64,000 bases of DNA from positions 124,001 through 188,000 of the forward strand of contig JADJDM010000001.1 of assembly GCA_016702705.1 (NCBI GenBank), read 5' to 3'. This DNA is from Bacteroidota bacterium. GTDB taxonomy: Bacteria > Bacteroidota > Bacteroidia > B-17B0 > Aurantibacillaceae. The translations under genes and the position numbers were made by a program. Below are positions 1 to 8,830 of this stretch, piece after piece. Below the pieces are notes generated by a model, which was given only the letters and a program-made list of their open reading frames with translations, searched no databases and was not told where the DNA came from. The first letter of the stretch is position 1; the number at the start of each line of letters is the position of its first letter.

Positions 1-65
1 CCTACTATAATTATATCTTTCGTCTCTACACTCATATTTCTAATTTGTTTCTGCGAAACTCAAAA

Positions 66-144
66 ACCTCTGTGTGCTCTGTGTTAAGAAAACACCCTGC
101 AAGTTTTAACACAGAGTTCACTGAGTTAAAAGAGTTACACAGAG
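66..144. repeat. Imperfect inverted repeat of CTCTGTGT/ACACAGAG words
   Basis: The stretch contains CTCTGTGTTAAGAAAAC (78-94) facing GTTTTAACACAGAG (103-116), with an outer CTCTGTGT/ACACAGAG pair. It lies just beyond the 3' end of the leftward RDD gene. Read on the minus strand the hairpin runs into a short T run, so it may act as a terminator or be one copy of a dispersed intergenic repeat. A small open frame across it (45-257) is not convincing as a gene. Confidence 0.5.
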
Positions 145-149
145 AAAGC

Positions 150-890
150 CTATTTTTCGAATTGATACTGACTATAATCCAACAGCACTACTTTAATAAA
201 TTGCGAATCGGGCATGGAGCTAGTGATTTCCATTTTATCTTTTACCTTTTTTGCTAATTGCTTTAATCCATTGTAATCGGAGTTTTTAGTGCAGTGGTCA
301 AATACTTCTTTAATAATTCCAACATCTTTGTCGCTTAATTTATTTACTTCGTTAAATACAATTTTATGCTCTACTTTGGGACGATACAAAATAGTATTTT
401 GTAAACTTACTTTTTGTTTTAAACTTACTACTGTTGTTCCTGCGGCCATATCACCTAGGCGCTGTGCCTTTTCACTTACAGCAACTGTTATTAAAGCCAC
501 TAAACCATTAAACAACATCATATCAACAATTCTAAATACCCATCTAATTAAATAAGCACCAAAATTAGGTTGTGAGCCATCTAATTTCAACACTTTAATT
601 TTCATTATTTTTTTTCCTAAACTTTGTCCGTTAAAAAACTGTTCCATTAATAAATTATAGAACATTACTGGCAACATTAACAAGGTGAAAATTGCGCCAA
701 CAGTAAAATTGTTATCTGAACTGCGATCAAAACCCGCACCAATAATACCGACTAGAAGTGCAATTAATACTATGTAAGCTAAAGTAAACAACGAATCAAG
801 CAAAGAAGCAAGAATCCTATCTCCCACTCCTGCGGGCTGGTAACTAATCAATACATTTTGGGTGGTATTTATTCTGATGCCGTCCTCCAT
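150..890 (-). CDS. RDD family integral membrane protein
   Basis: Predicted inner-membrane protein of about 246 residues with an RDD domain (PF06271). Near the N-terminus it has GVGDRILASLLDSLFT, carrying the arginine and aspartate of the family, followed by hydrophobic helices (about residues 30-50, 70-90 and 125-150) and a soluble tail of about 90 residues. The frame is open to 1037, but the start at 890 (MEDGIRI) fits family N-termini and avoids running through the divergent SpoIIM gene. RDD proteins often neighbour SpoIIM, DUF4129 and MoxR genes, as here. The molecular function is not established; transport has been proposed for some relatives. Confidence 0.85.
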   Translation of the reverse strand: MEDGIRINTTQNVLISYQPAGVGDRILASLLDSLFTLAYIVLIALLVGIIGAGFDRSSDNNFTVGAIFTLLMLPVMFYNLLMEQFFNGQSLGKKIMKIKVLKLDGSQPNFGAYLIRWVFRIVDMMLFNGLVALITVAVSEKAQRLGDMAAGTTVVSLKQKVSLQNTILYRPKVEHKIVFNEVNKLSDKDVGIIKEVFDHCTKNSDYNGLKQLAKKVKDKMEITSSMPDSQFIKVVLLDYSQYQFEK

Positions 891-927
891 AATTCTCACT
901 AATTTGGTAGCTAATATCGAAAAAAAA

Positions 928-1935
928 ATGCACTTTAGCATATCAATTTTTGAGGTGAAAGAAATTACATTTTTAAAACAAAACGCTGATAAGTGGGAAA
1001 AGATCGAAAGCGGAATGGCTAATGGCAGCATTACCAACCCTAGAGAGATCTCTGAAATTTATATTGAGTTAACCAACGACCTTTCTTACGCTCGAACTTA
1101 TTATCCTCAATCACAAACAACAGCTTACTTAAATGCTTTGGCGGCTCGCATTCATCAAACTATTTATAAAAACAAAAAAGAAGAGCGGGGAAGGTTTAAA
1201 CGTTTTTGGGTAAGGGAAGTTCCCATGTTGTTTGGAAAATACCACAAACAACTGTTTATTTCATTTTTAGTTTTTGCATTATCAGCTGTTATTGGTTTTG
1301 TTTCGCAAGTTTACAATGATGATTTTGTACGTTTAATTATTGGTGATGATTATGTAAACCAAACCTTGGAGCGTATTAAAAACGGCAACGCTCTTGGTAT
1401 TTACGGCGAATCATCAGAAGGCTCCATGTTTATTATGATTACCATAAACAATATTAAAGTTTCGTTTTTTGCTTTTATACTAGGTATGCTGTTTTCTTTA
1501 GGCACTGCATTTCTTCTATTTAAAAACGGAATTATGCTTGGGGCTTTTCAAGCAATGTTTTATAATCACTCATTATTTATTAAATCGGTTTTAGTTGTAT
1601 ACATACACGGCACGCTAGAAATTTCTGCTATCATAATCGCGGGCTGTGCAGGTTTTGTATTAGGAAATAGTTTTATGTTCCCAGGAACTTACACTAGGAT
1701 ACAATCATTTAAACGCGGGGCAATTGATAGTTTAAAAATTACTGTTGCATTAATTCCTATTTTTATAACAGCTGGTTTTTTAGAAAGCTTTGTAACCCGA
1801 TACACTAATATGCCACTTTGGTTAAGTTTATTAATAATTTTGAGTTCATTGAGTTTTATCATTTGGTACTTTATAATTTTACCCATCACCATAACTAAAA
1901 AAAATAAATATGTATCCTCCACTACCCTCTCGTAA
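928..1935 (+). CDS. SpoIIM-like (stage II sporulation protein M) membrane protein
   Basis: Multi-pass membrane protein of the SpoIIM family (PF01944). The N-terminal soluble part begins with KEITFLKQNADKW, and the membrane core contains several helices (for example LFISFLVFALSAVIGFV and SFFAFILGMLFSLGTAF) and the family-like HGTLEISAIIIAG segment. The start may be ATG 928 or GTG 955; the GTG gives the shorter N-terminus usual in Bacteroidota. It diverges from RDD and overlaps the next gene by 26 bases, so it heads a rightward operon ending in MoxR. Despite the name there is no sporulation context: in Bacteroidota the family occurs in MoxR/DUF4129 clusters with unknown role. Confidence 0.85.
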   Translation: MHFSISIFEVKEITFLKQNADKWEKIESGMANGSITNPREISEIYIELTNDLSYARTYYPQSQTTAYLNALAARIHQTIYKNKKEERGRFKRFWVREVPMLFGKYHKQLFISFLVFALSAVIGFVSQVYNDDFVRLIIGDDYVNQTLERIKNGNALGIYGESSEGSMFIMITINNIKVSFFAFILGMLFSLGTAFLLFKNGIMLGAFQAMFYNHSLFIKSVLVVYIHGTLEISAIIIAGCAGFVLGNSFMFPGTYTRIQSFKRGAIDSLKITVALIPIFITAGFLESFVTRYTNMPLWLSLLIILSSLSFIIWYFIILPITITKKNKYVSSTTLS

Positions 1936-2851
1936 AGTAGATTTTAAACAGCAAAGAGATTTTTCGGGCATCTTCTCTGCTGCATTCAAATTTCTTAAAT
2001 TCAATTTTAAGAATATGACATTAGCCGTGTTGGCTTTACCTGGGCCATTATTAATGATTGCAGGTGGATTAAACGGTTATATGCAAGCTGCAGGTTCTGA
2101 TTTTAATTCCATGCTTGGAATGAATGCAATACAAGATCCGATGCACATATTAAGTGAAATTATTTCTGTAATGATCCCCTTTATGATTGTTGCGATGCTT
2201 GCGGGTTTAGTTTACTCAGCTGTGATTAGCAGGTATTTAATCCTATCGCAACAAAAACAAGAAGGAGAAGAAGTTACCATTGCTGAATTAATTCGCCATC
2301 TACCAAAAGATGCATGGAGATTATTTTACAATTATTTGCTTTTAGGCTTAGTAAGTGTTTTAGTTATTCTTGGTGTTGTTCTAATAGCACTTATTCCAAT
2401 TTTAGGTATAATAATTATTGTAGTTGGATTATTACTTATCTGGCCAAATCTTACATACGCGTTAAGAAACGCAAGTTATTTAGTTATAAAAGATGAAATA
2501 TCAATTTTAGCTGCGATTAAAAAAACCTTTAGATACATGCGTGGACATTGGTGGTCGACTTGGGGAATTATTTTTTGCGCTTCAATGATTATTGGTTTAG
2601 CAAGTCTAGTTTTTACTATGCCACAAGCTATTTACAATATGATGAATACTTTCTCAAGAATGAGAGCAGACAGTGGAGATGATGATAATTCAATTACCTT
2701 AATTGTACTTGCAATTATTGCAATGGTTGGTCAATATACTTTAATGCCATTATTTAATGTGTTTTGCGCGCTTATTTATCATAGCCACGAAGAAGAAACA
2801 GAAGGCACAGGTTTAAAATCAAAAATAGACGAGATTGGTTTAAACAATTAA
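1910..2851 (+). CDS. Six-helix membrane protein of the MoxR cluster
   Basis: Protein of 313 residues. A short cytoplasmic N-terminus (KVDFKQQRDFSGIFSAAFKF) is followed by about six hydrophobic segments near residues 35-60, 90-115, 140-165, 165-185, 220-245 and 262-285. The pattern resembles the membrane domain found with some glycerophosphodiesterases and DUF4013-like proteins, but no catalytic phosphodiesterase domain is present. It starts inside the end of spoIIM and its stop is immediately followed by the DUF4129 gene, so translation is probably coupled. The role is unknown; co-occurrence suggests a membrane complex with its neighbours. Confidence 0.75.
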   Translation: MYPPLPSRKVDFKQQRDFSGIFSAAFKFLKFNFKNMTLAVLALPGPLLMIAGGLNGYMQAAGSDFNSMLGMNAIQDPMHILSEIISVMIPFMIVAMLAGLVYSAVISRYLILSQQKQEGEEVTIAELIRHLPKDAWRLFYNYLLLGLVSVLVILGVVLIALIPILGIIIIVVGLLLIWPNLTYALRNASYLVIKDEISILAAIKKTFRYMRGHWWSTWGIIFCASMIIGLASLVFTMPQAIYNMMNTFSRMRADSGDDDNSITLIVLAIIAMVGQYTLMPLFNVFCALIYHSHEEETEGTGLKSKIDEIGLNN

Positions 2852-3556
2852 TTGAAACAAATTTCCTACATACTATTTTTACTTTTCTCTTTTACATTTT
2901 GTGAACGAATTTTTGCTGCGCCTAAAACCGTAGTAAAAGATTCTATTACTCCAACAAAATTAAAAATTGACGCAAGTATCGAAAAAGAAATATTTTCGGA
3001 TGAAGCCTATCAATACAAAGATGTAAAAGCACAAGGAGAAAAAGAATCGTTTTTAACTTGGTTACTAAAAAAATTGTTTGGCAACGCAAGTCCCGAAAGT
3101 GTAGAAACCTTTTGGTTTATTCTTGAGATGATTTTAGTTGCGCTTTTTATTGCAGGTTTAGTTTGGCTAATACTAAGAATGAAGGGCGGAAAATTATTTA
3201 AAGGGGAAAGTGCAAAAACATCTTTATTTACAGATATTACAGAAGAAATAAGCACAATTGACATCGATAAATTAATTAATGAAGCTGTTAGCAAAGGTGA
3301 TTTTAAAACTGCTTTCCGTTATTGTTATTTAAGAAGTTTACAATTAATGAATGATAAAAAATTAATTGATTGGAAACCCTTTAAAACAAATTACGATTAT
3401 TATTCAGAATTTAAATCGGAACGAACAAAACCATTGTTTAAACAATTGTATTTAGGCTTCGAATACATGTGGTATGGTGATGGACACATTACAAAAGAAG
3501 TTTTTGAAGATTACAAAAAAGAGTTTGATAAATTTAACCAACAACTAGGTGCTTAA
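2852..3556 (+). CDS. DUF4129 domain-containing membrane protein
   Basis: Protein of 234 residues starting with TTG directly after the previous stop. It has a signal peptide (about residues 1-22, ending near FAAPK), an extracytoplasmic stretch, one membrane helix at about residues 86-108 (FWFILEMILVALFIAGLVW) and a C-terminal cytoplasmic DUF4129 domain with the typical AFRYCYLRSLQLMNDK and FKQLYLGFEYMWYGD elements. DUF4129 proteins are usually encoded beside DUF4350 and MoxR genes. It overlaps the following gene by 8 bases. The function is uncharacterised; some family members resemble transglutaminase-associated domains. Confidence 0.8.
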   Translation: MKQISYILFLLFSFTFCERIFAAPKTVVKDSITPTKLKIDASIEKEIFSDEAYQYKDVKAQGEKESFLTWLLKKLFGNASPESVETFWFILEMILVALFIAGLVWLILRMKGGKLFKGESAKTSLFTDITEEISTIDIDKLINEAVSKGDFKTAFRYCYLRSLQLMNDKKLIDWKPFKTNYDYYSEFKSERTKPLFKQLYLGFEYMWYGDGHITKEVFEDYKKEFDKFNQQLGA

Positions 3557-4748
3557 AAAAAATTGGAAATATTTTATTCCTTTGCTACTGGTGTTTGTAG
3601 GTATTGTTTACTTGCAAGTATCAGCGCCCAAGCCTATTAATTGGTCTAAAACATTTTTAAAGAAAGATAAAATTCCCTTTGGTAGCAAAGCACTATACGA
3701 TGTGTTAGAACAATCTGCTTTTAAAGATAGGATTACAACAAACAAGAAAAATATTTACCAAGCTAATGAAGAAGATTTATTTAAGGAGGGTGGATTCTCA
3801 TATATCTTCATTAACGACAACTTAGGTTTTGATGAAATAGAAACTAAAGTTCTGCTGGAGCATGTTGAAAAAGGGAACAAGCTTTTTTTAGCCTGCAACA
3901 ACTTAAGTGGTTTACTAAAAGATACTCTTAATATTGAAACTAATTTAGACTTTTCTTACTTTCTGCCCGAAAACAAAGGGCCTGCTTATGAAATCTATTA
4001 TCACAAAACACTAAAAGACGAAAAGAAGTACGAATATCATTCGGGTATAACACCTATTTACTTTACTTCGATTGATACAAATGCAACACGCATCATTGCC
4101 TCAAATGCTAATAACGACCCAGTATTTATTTGTACTAAACTTGGAAAAGGCGAAATCTATTTACTTAGTACACCCGAAGTACTTACTAACTATAGCATTG
4201 CCAATAAACCTAGCAAAGAATTTGCTTACACATGTTTGTCTTACTTAACTACACCTAAAATAATTTGGGATGAATATTATAAAACTCATGTTACAAAGGT
4301 TGATTCAGAATTGCAATTCATTTTTAAAAATGATTCCTTGTATGCAGCATACTCCTTAACTATTTTAGGAACGCTATTGTTTATGGTTTTTAATTTAAGA
4401 AGAAAACAAAGAGCTATTCCGATAGTTGCCCCGCTTACTAACTCAAGTATTGAATTTGTTGAAGTAATTGGAAATGTTTATTTCAATTCGAAAAATCATA
4501 AAATTATTGCAGAAGAAAAAATTAATTCCTTTTTAGAAACCATACGAGCTAGATTTCAAGTAAACACGCGATTGTTTGATGATGCTTTGTTTACAAGGGT
4601 TTCAAAATTATCGGGAATAACTTTAGATGAAATAAAAGAATTGTTTAACTTCATTGACCAAATACAATTTAGCAAAAGCATAACCGAACAAACATTAATA
4701 GATTTAAATACACGATTAGAAAAGTTTCACGAACAAAACATACGATAA
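3549..4748 (+). CDS. DUF4350 domain-containing membrane protein
   Basis: Protein of 399 residues with a GTG start inside the end of the DUF4129 gene. It has an N-terminal membrane anchor (about residues 7-24), an extracytoplasmic DUF4350 domain of the glutamine-amidotransferase-like fold (FGSKALYDVLEQ, then FIFINDNLGF and LLEHVEKGNKLFLACNN), a second membrane helix at about residues 262-282 and a helical cytoplasmic tail. Family members lack an evident catalytic triad and are thought to be structural or ligand-binding parts of MoxR clusters. The stop overlaps the MoxR ATG by one base (TAATG), which indicates tight coupling. Confidence 0.8.
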   Translation: MLKKNWKYFIPLLLVFVGIVYLQVSAPKPINWSKTFLKKDKIPFGSKALYDVLEQSAFKDRITTNKKNIYQANEEDLFKEGGFSYIFINDNLGFDEIETKVLLEHVEKGNKLFLACNNLSGLLKDTLNIETNLDFSYFLPENKGPAYEIYYHKTLKDEKKYEYHSGITPIYFTSIDTNATRIIASNANNDPVFICTKLGKGEIYLLSTPEVLTNYSIANKPSKEFAYTCLSYLTTPKIIWDEYYKTHVTKVDSELQFIFKNDSLYAAYSLTILGTLLFMVFNLRRKQRAIPIVAPLTNSSIEFVEVIGNVYFNSKNHKIIAEEKINSFLETIRARFQVNTRLFDDALFTRVSKLSGITLDEIKELFNFIDQIQFSKSITEQTLIDLNTRLEKFHEQNIR

Positions 4749-5722
4749 TGGAAAATACATTTGGCTCACGCGTTGACTTAAACAACATAAGCAATGCTGC
4801 AGAAAAAATTAAAAAAGAAATTGGCAAATATGTAATTGGTCAAACACAAATGACCGAATTACTCCTAATTGCATTACTTGCCGATGGACACGTGTTATTA
4901 GAGGGCGTTCCTGGCGTTGCAAAAACATTAACTGCAAAATTATTGGCTCAAACTATTCATGCCGATTTTAAACGTATACAGTTTACTCCCGATTTAATGC
5001 CTTCTGATATTGTTGGTACTGCTATCTTCAATAACAAAACAAACGAATTCGAATTTAGAAAAGGTCCTTTGTTTAGTAATGTAGTATTAGCTGATGAAAT
5101 TAATCGTGCTCCTGCAAAAACACAAGCTGCCTTGTTTGAAGCAATGGAAGAAAGGCAAATCACAAGCGATGGCACAACTTATAAATTACCTCCTCCATTT
5201 ATTGTGTTGGCAACACAAAATCCAATTGAGCAAGAAGGAACCTATCGTTTACCAGAAGCACAATTAGATCGTTTCTTATTTAAGATTGAAGTGCATTATC
5301 CTACTTTAGACCAAGAAACAGAAATATTAAAAACCTATCACGAGAAAAAAAATAAAATTGATTTTAGCACAATAGAACGTGTTTTAAATGCAAGTGATAT
5401 TATGGCTTTACGTGAAACTGTTGCTGGAATTCACATTGAAGACAACTTACTAAAATACATTGCGCAGATTGTAAATGAAACACGTAATAACTCTTGGTTA
5501 TTTTTAGGAGCTTCGCCTCGTGCATCCTTAGCAATATTAAACGCATCGAAAGCATGTGCTGCATTGCGCGGAAAAGACTTTGTTACTCCTGATGAAATAA
5601 AATTTGTTGCACCTCACGTACTAAAGCACCGTGTAATTATTACTCCCGAAAAAGAAATGGAAGGAATAACTACAAATGAGGTGGTAAATAAAATGATTGA
5701 GAAGATTGAAGTGCCTAGATAG
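4748..5722 (+). CDS. MoxR family AAA+ ATPase
   Basis: Protein of 324 residues of the MoxR AAA+ family (AAA_3 plus lid). The Walker A motif GVPGVAKT is at residues 53-60, Walker B VVLADE at about 112-117, followed by INRAPAKTQAALFEAMEER, sensor 1 in VLATQNPIEQEGTYRLPEAQ and sensor 2 in LGASPRASLAILNASKA. MoxR ATPases act as chaperones that insert metals or remodel partner proteins, usually DUF58/VWA partners. Here it is the last gene of the RDD-SpoIIM-DUF4129-DUF4350 cluster, and the DUF58 gene that normally follows is absent. Confidence 0.95.
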   Translation: MENTFGSRVDLNNISNAAEKIKKEIGKYVIGQTQMTELLLIALLADGHVLLEGVPGVAKTLTAKLLAQTIHADFKRIQFTPDLMPSDIVGTAIFNNKTNEFEFRKGPLFSNVVLADEINRAPAKTQAALFEAMEERQITSDGTTYKLPPPFIVLATQNPIEQEGTYRLPEAQLDRFLFKIEVHYPTLDQETEILKTYHEKKNKIDFSTIERVLNASDIMALRETVAGIHIEDNLLKYIAQIVNETRNNSWLFLGASPRASLAILNASKACAALRGKDFVTPDEIKFVAPHVLKHRVIITPEKEMEGITTNEVVNKMIEKIEVPR

Positions 5723-6016
5723 CTAATACTAATAGACTAATCAACAACTAATACAATGATTAAGGCATTATAATGTGTTAAACTTGTATACAGAATTTCT
5801 GACAAAAAGCTTTTTTACCTAGAATCCAAAAAATTTAAATGGCACTATCGATTTACATCAGAAGTTTTATATGATCCTGATGATCTAGAAACATTTAATG
5901 AAATAAACTATGGTCAAAACCCTCAACGCAAGTACGTTTTAGCCACATTTAATTACAATACTAACACGCATAATTATTTCTTACAATTTGCTTCTTCCGA
6001 CGATCCAAGCGATGAA

Positions 6017-7549
6017 ATGATTGATAAATTGGTTACAAAGATTAGTGAGACTTTTTATAAAAAAGGTGAATTTAAAATTCTATTAAACACAACCATTTTA
6101 TTAAGACGCAAAAAAGAAATTTCGGAAAAACATAAAATTTTAACGAGCGATGAACTTTTTAAAAACCAAAATTATCAAGCCATTTGTAAAGGTCAAGCCA
6201 CTGGTGTGCTTAAACACATAAAAGCCGAAGACATAAAAGATGGCATTGATTACACTAACAATATACTAATATTAAATGGCAGTTCAAATGAACTCCCTAT
6301 TTGCAAAGGGCTTGTTACAAATGAATTTCAAACACCATTAAGTCATATTTGTTTACTCACCAACAATAGGAAAACAGCGGCGGCGGCTCAAAAAAACATT
6401 TTAACAGTAGATTCACTTTTGTTATATGAGAATAAATTAGTAAAGCTGATTGTTAAAGAAAACAAACTAAGTATCACATTAGTTTCTGATAGCGCACAAA
6501 AAATTGGAAATTCGAAGGCAAAAAAACTAAGAGAACTTAAATCAGATACTTCCTTCTCGAAGTTGCAGGATTTAAGTAAGTTTTCTTACAAAAACAAAAA
6601 GCAGATAGGCTCAAAAGCTGCTAATTTAGCTGAACTTAGGAAACTATCAAAAATAAAAGGGGGTTTTGAAGTTCCCAAAAATGCCTTTGCAATACCTTTT
6701 CATTACTATTCAGAGCACATAAAAAATAACAGAATAGACTCTCTAATTCAGGAGTTATTAAACGACACTTCTATACTTAAAAAGGATAGTATACTTGATG
6801 AAAAATTAGCAAACATAAGAGAAGCAATTATTACAGCTCCCTTAAATAAATTTTTTATTGATACGCTAAGTTCCCTCTGCCTTAAAAAATTCGGAAATAA
6901 AAAGGTTCGCTTTCGTTCTTCATCTAATTGCGAAGATGAAGCTTCTTTTAATGGCGCAGGATTATACACCTCAAAAACAGGAATTGCAAACCATCCGAAA
7001 AAATCATATGAAAGTGCTGTAAAAGAAGTTTGGGCTAGTTTGTGGTACACGCGCGCTTATAAAGAACGAAGCTATTTTAATTTTGATCATAAAACAGTAT
7101 ATATGGGAATTTTAGTTCACCAAACTTTTGATGATGAAATTGTAAATGGAGTTGCTATTACAAAAAATTTATACCGTGATTATGAAGCCGGATTCGTAAT
7201 TAATATGCAAGAAGGAGAAGAAGAAGTGGTTTCGCCAAACAGCGGTGTACAATGCGAACAACTTGTTTCTTATATGAATACCACTTCTGATTTTTACAAT
7301 GCAAACCGTTCGGCCGATTGGATAAGCTTTTCGAGTCTTCATCCTCAATCATCTTTATTAAGTAATGACGAATTACTTAGCCTAACGCAGTGCTTAGAAA
7401 TGATTAAACGGCATTTTTACGACTTATACAAGGTTTGGCCCAACACCGAATACAAAGACTTTGCAATGGATGTAGAGTTTAAAATAATTATAGGCAGCAA
7501 TAACAAAAAATCTATTTTAATAAAACAAGCGAGGCCATTTAACGATTAA
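6017..7549 (+). CDS. PEP/pyruvate-binding domain protein, rearranged domain order, 5' end disrupted
   Basis: The readable frame from ATG 6017 encodes 510 residues. A swivelling phosphohistidine-like region comes first (about residues 75-125, with TPLSHICLLTNN resembling the PEP-utilizer signature). The PPDK N-terminal ATP-grasp-like domain follows (IGSKAANLAELRKL, then VRFRSSSNCED, FNGAGLYTS and EVWASLWYTRAY), ending in LIKQARPF. In canonical PEP synthase the ATP-grasp domain comes first and a C-terminal barrel is present; no barrel is seen here. The same frame is open upstream to 5774 with coding-like sequence but no usable start, and an ATG at 5756 is separated from it by TAA 5771-5773. The true N-terminus is therefore probably 5756, with a stop or sequence error between. 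Confidence 0.8.
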   Translation: MIDKLVTKISETFYKKGEFKILLNTTILLRRKKEISEKHKILTSDELFKNQNYQAICKGQATGVLKHIKAEDIKDGIDYTNNILILNGSSNELPICKGLVTNEFQTPLSHICLLTNNRKTAAAAQKNILTVDSLLLYENKLVKLIVKENKLSITLVSDSAQKIGNSKAKKLRELKSDTSFSKLQDLSKFSYKNKKQIGSKAANLAELRKLSKIKGGFEVPKNAFAIPFHYYSEHIKNNRIDSLIQELLNDTSILKKDSILDEKLANIREAIITAPLNKFFIDTLSSLCLKKFGNKKVRFRSSSNCEDEASFNGAGLYTSKTGIANHPKKSYESAVKEVWASLWYTRAYKERSYFNFDHKTVYMGILVHQTFDDEIVNGVAITKNLYRDYEAGFVINMQEGEEEVVSPNSGVQCEQLVSYMNTTSDFYNANRSADWISFSSLHPQSSLLSNDELLSLTQCLEMIKRHFYDLYKVWPNTEYKDFAMDVEFKIIIGSNNKKSILIKQARPFND

Positions 7550-7600
7550 ATTTTTGGGTTACCATTTTCATTTCTCGATATTAATTGAAAATAGTTTTTC

Positions 7601-8290
7601 ATGCGCTATTTAAAACTAAGCCTTAAGTACACATTAAAATCAATCTTATTTTTGATTGCATTTATACTTCTTTACCTCCTATTCGCTTGGCTATTACCCA
7701 AAATTAAAGTGAACACTGACTACAAACCTGCCGAAAAAGGCGTTGAAGTTTTTGTTGCATCCAATGGCGTACATACTGATTTTGTTGTCCCTACAAAACA
7801 TGATTTAAAAGATTGGCGAAAAGATTTTAATCCAAACGAGTTTGAAAGCGTTGATACTACCTTCGAATATGTATCATTGGGTTGGGGAGATAAAGGATTT
7901 TTTTTAAATACACCTACTTGGAGTGATTTAAAATTTAGCACTGCTTTTAAAGCCGCTTTCTTTATGAGTTCAACTGCGATGCATGTAACTTATAAAAAAA
8001 GAAAACCACTAGAAAACGAATCATGCAAAAAATTAATTCTTACTGAAGAACAATACCATAAACTGATCGATTACATCTCATCCTCTTTTAAAAAAGAAAA
8101 AGAAAGCATCGAACTCATTAATCATCCTGGGTATAATGAATTCGATAATTTTTATGAAGCCGCTGGAACATATAGCTTCATTAAAACCTGCAATGTTTGG
8201 ACAGGAAATGGCTTACAACACATTGGAATAAAAGTTGGGTATTGGACTCCTTTAGAAAGTGGAGTTATGGAAAGTGTTTTTGAGGATTAA
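7601..8290 (+). CDS. DUF2459/TIGR02117 family protein
   Basis: Protein of 229 residues with one N-terminal membrane helix (about residues 12-30, FLIAFILLYLLFAWLLP). The extracytoplasmic domain contains the family hallmarks VASNGVHTDFVVP, YVSLGWGDKGFFLNTPTW, AMHVTY and CNVWTGNGLQ. The fold recalls NlpC/P60-like papain-fold domains, with a conserved Cys-Asn-Val-Trp-Thr near the end, but enzymatic activity is not established. Family members were once called urease-associated; no urease genes are present. It is transcribed alone after a 51-base gap. Confidence 0.8.
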   Translation: MRYLKLSLKYTLKSILFLIAFILLYLLFAWLLPKIKVNTDYKPAEKGVEVFVASNGVHTDFVVPTKHDLKDWRKDFNPNEFESVDTTFEYVSLGWGDKGFFLNTPTWSDLKFSTAFKAAFFMSSTAMHVTYKKRKPLENESCKKLILTEEQYHKLIDYISSSFKKEKESIELINHPGYNEFDNFYEAAGTYSFIKTCNVWTGNGLQHIGIKVGYWTPLESGVMESVFED

Positions 8291-8449
8291 ACCACAAAAC
8301 TCACAATCGCCCTGTAAATCAACTTTTTACATTCCTTTCCAAATCATTACCAAATTCAAATTATTTCCCCGTTTTCCTACCATTTTTAAGGTATAATCCT
8401 TAAATTAGCACCTCATTATTTTTTCGTAAAACAATCAAAATTATATACT

Positions 8450-8830
8450 ATGGCTTTTGACATTGACATGATTAAAAAAGTTTACGAAGCAATGCCTTCT
8501 AAAATTGAAGCTGCTCGTAAAATGCTTGGCCGCCCTTTAACATTGGCTGAGAAAATTTTATACTCGCATTTAGATGCGGATATGGAAAAGAAAGATTATC
8601 CTCGTGGTTCTTCTTATGTTGATTTTAACCCTGATAGAGTTGCTATGCAAGATGCAACAGCTCAAATGGCTTTATTGCAATTTATGCAAGCTGGTCGCCC
8701 TACAGTTGCTGTGCCTTCATCAGTACACTGTGATCACTTAATACAAGCTAAGGTTGGTGCTAATGCAGATTTAAGCAGAGCAAAACACAGAAAGCGAAGA
8801 AGTATTCAATTTCCTTGCTTCGGTTTCTAA
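8450..8830 (+). CDS. acn: Aconitate hydratase, N-terminal part (frameshifted)
   Basis: First 110 or so residues of aconitase, in the right frame until about 8782. The TCA-cycle enzyme interconverts citrate and isocitrate through a 4Fe-4S cluster. The segment includes YSHLDADMEKKDYPRGSSY and VAVPSSVHCDHLIQAK, both typical of mitochondrial-type aconitase. An extra A in the run at 8782-8785 throws the frame off; removing one A joins it to the downstream part as ADLSRANTESEEVFNF. The remaining 16 or so residues of this open frame are out of frame. The upstream 159-base gap holds an AT-rich promoter-like region. Confidence 0.9.
   Translation: MAFDIDMIKKVYEAMPSKIEAARKMLGRPLTLAEKILYSHLDADMEKKDYPRGSSYVDFNPDRVAMQDATAQMALLQFMQAGRPTVAVPSSVHCDHLIQAKVGANADLSRAKHRKRRSIQFPCFGF

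Noticed and set aside
45..257. Small rightward ORF of 70 codons
   Set aside because: It lies across an inverted repeat and the antisense end of the RDD gene, with no family resemblance or promoter.
928..1935. Sporulation genes (SpoIIM; SpoIIE domain at 18.2-18.9 kb)
   Set aside because: The names are historical. Both families are widespread in non-sporulating Bacteroidota and nothing else here points to sporulation.
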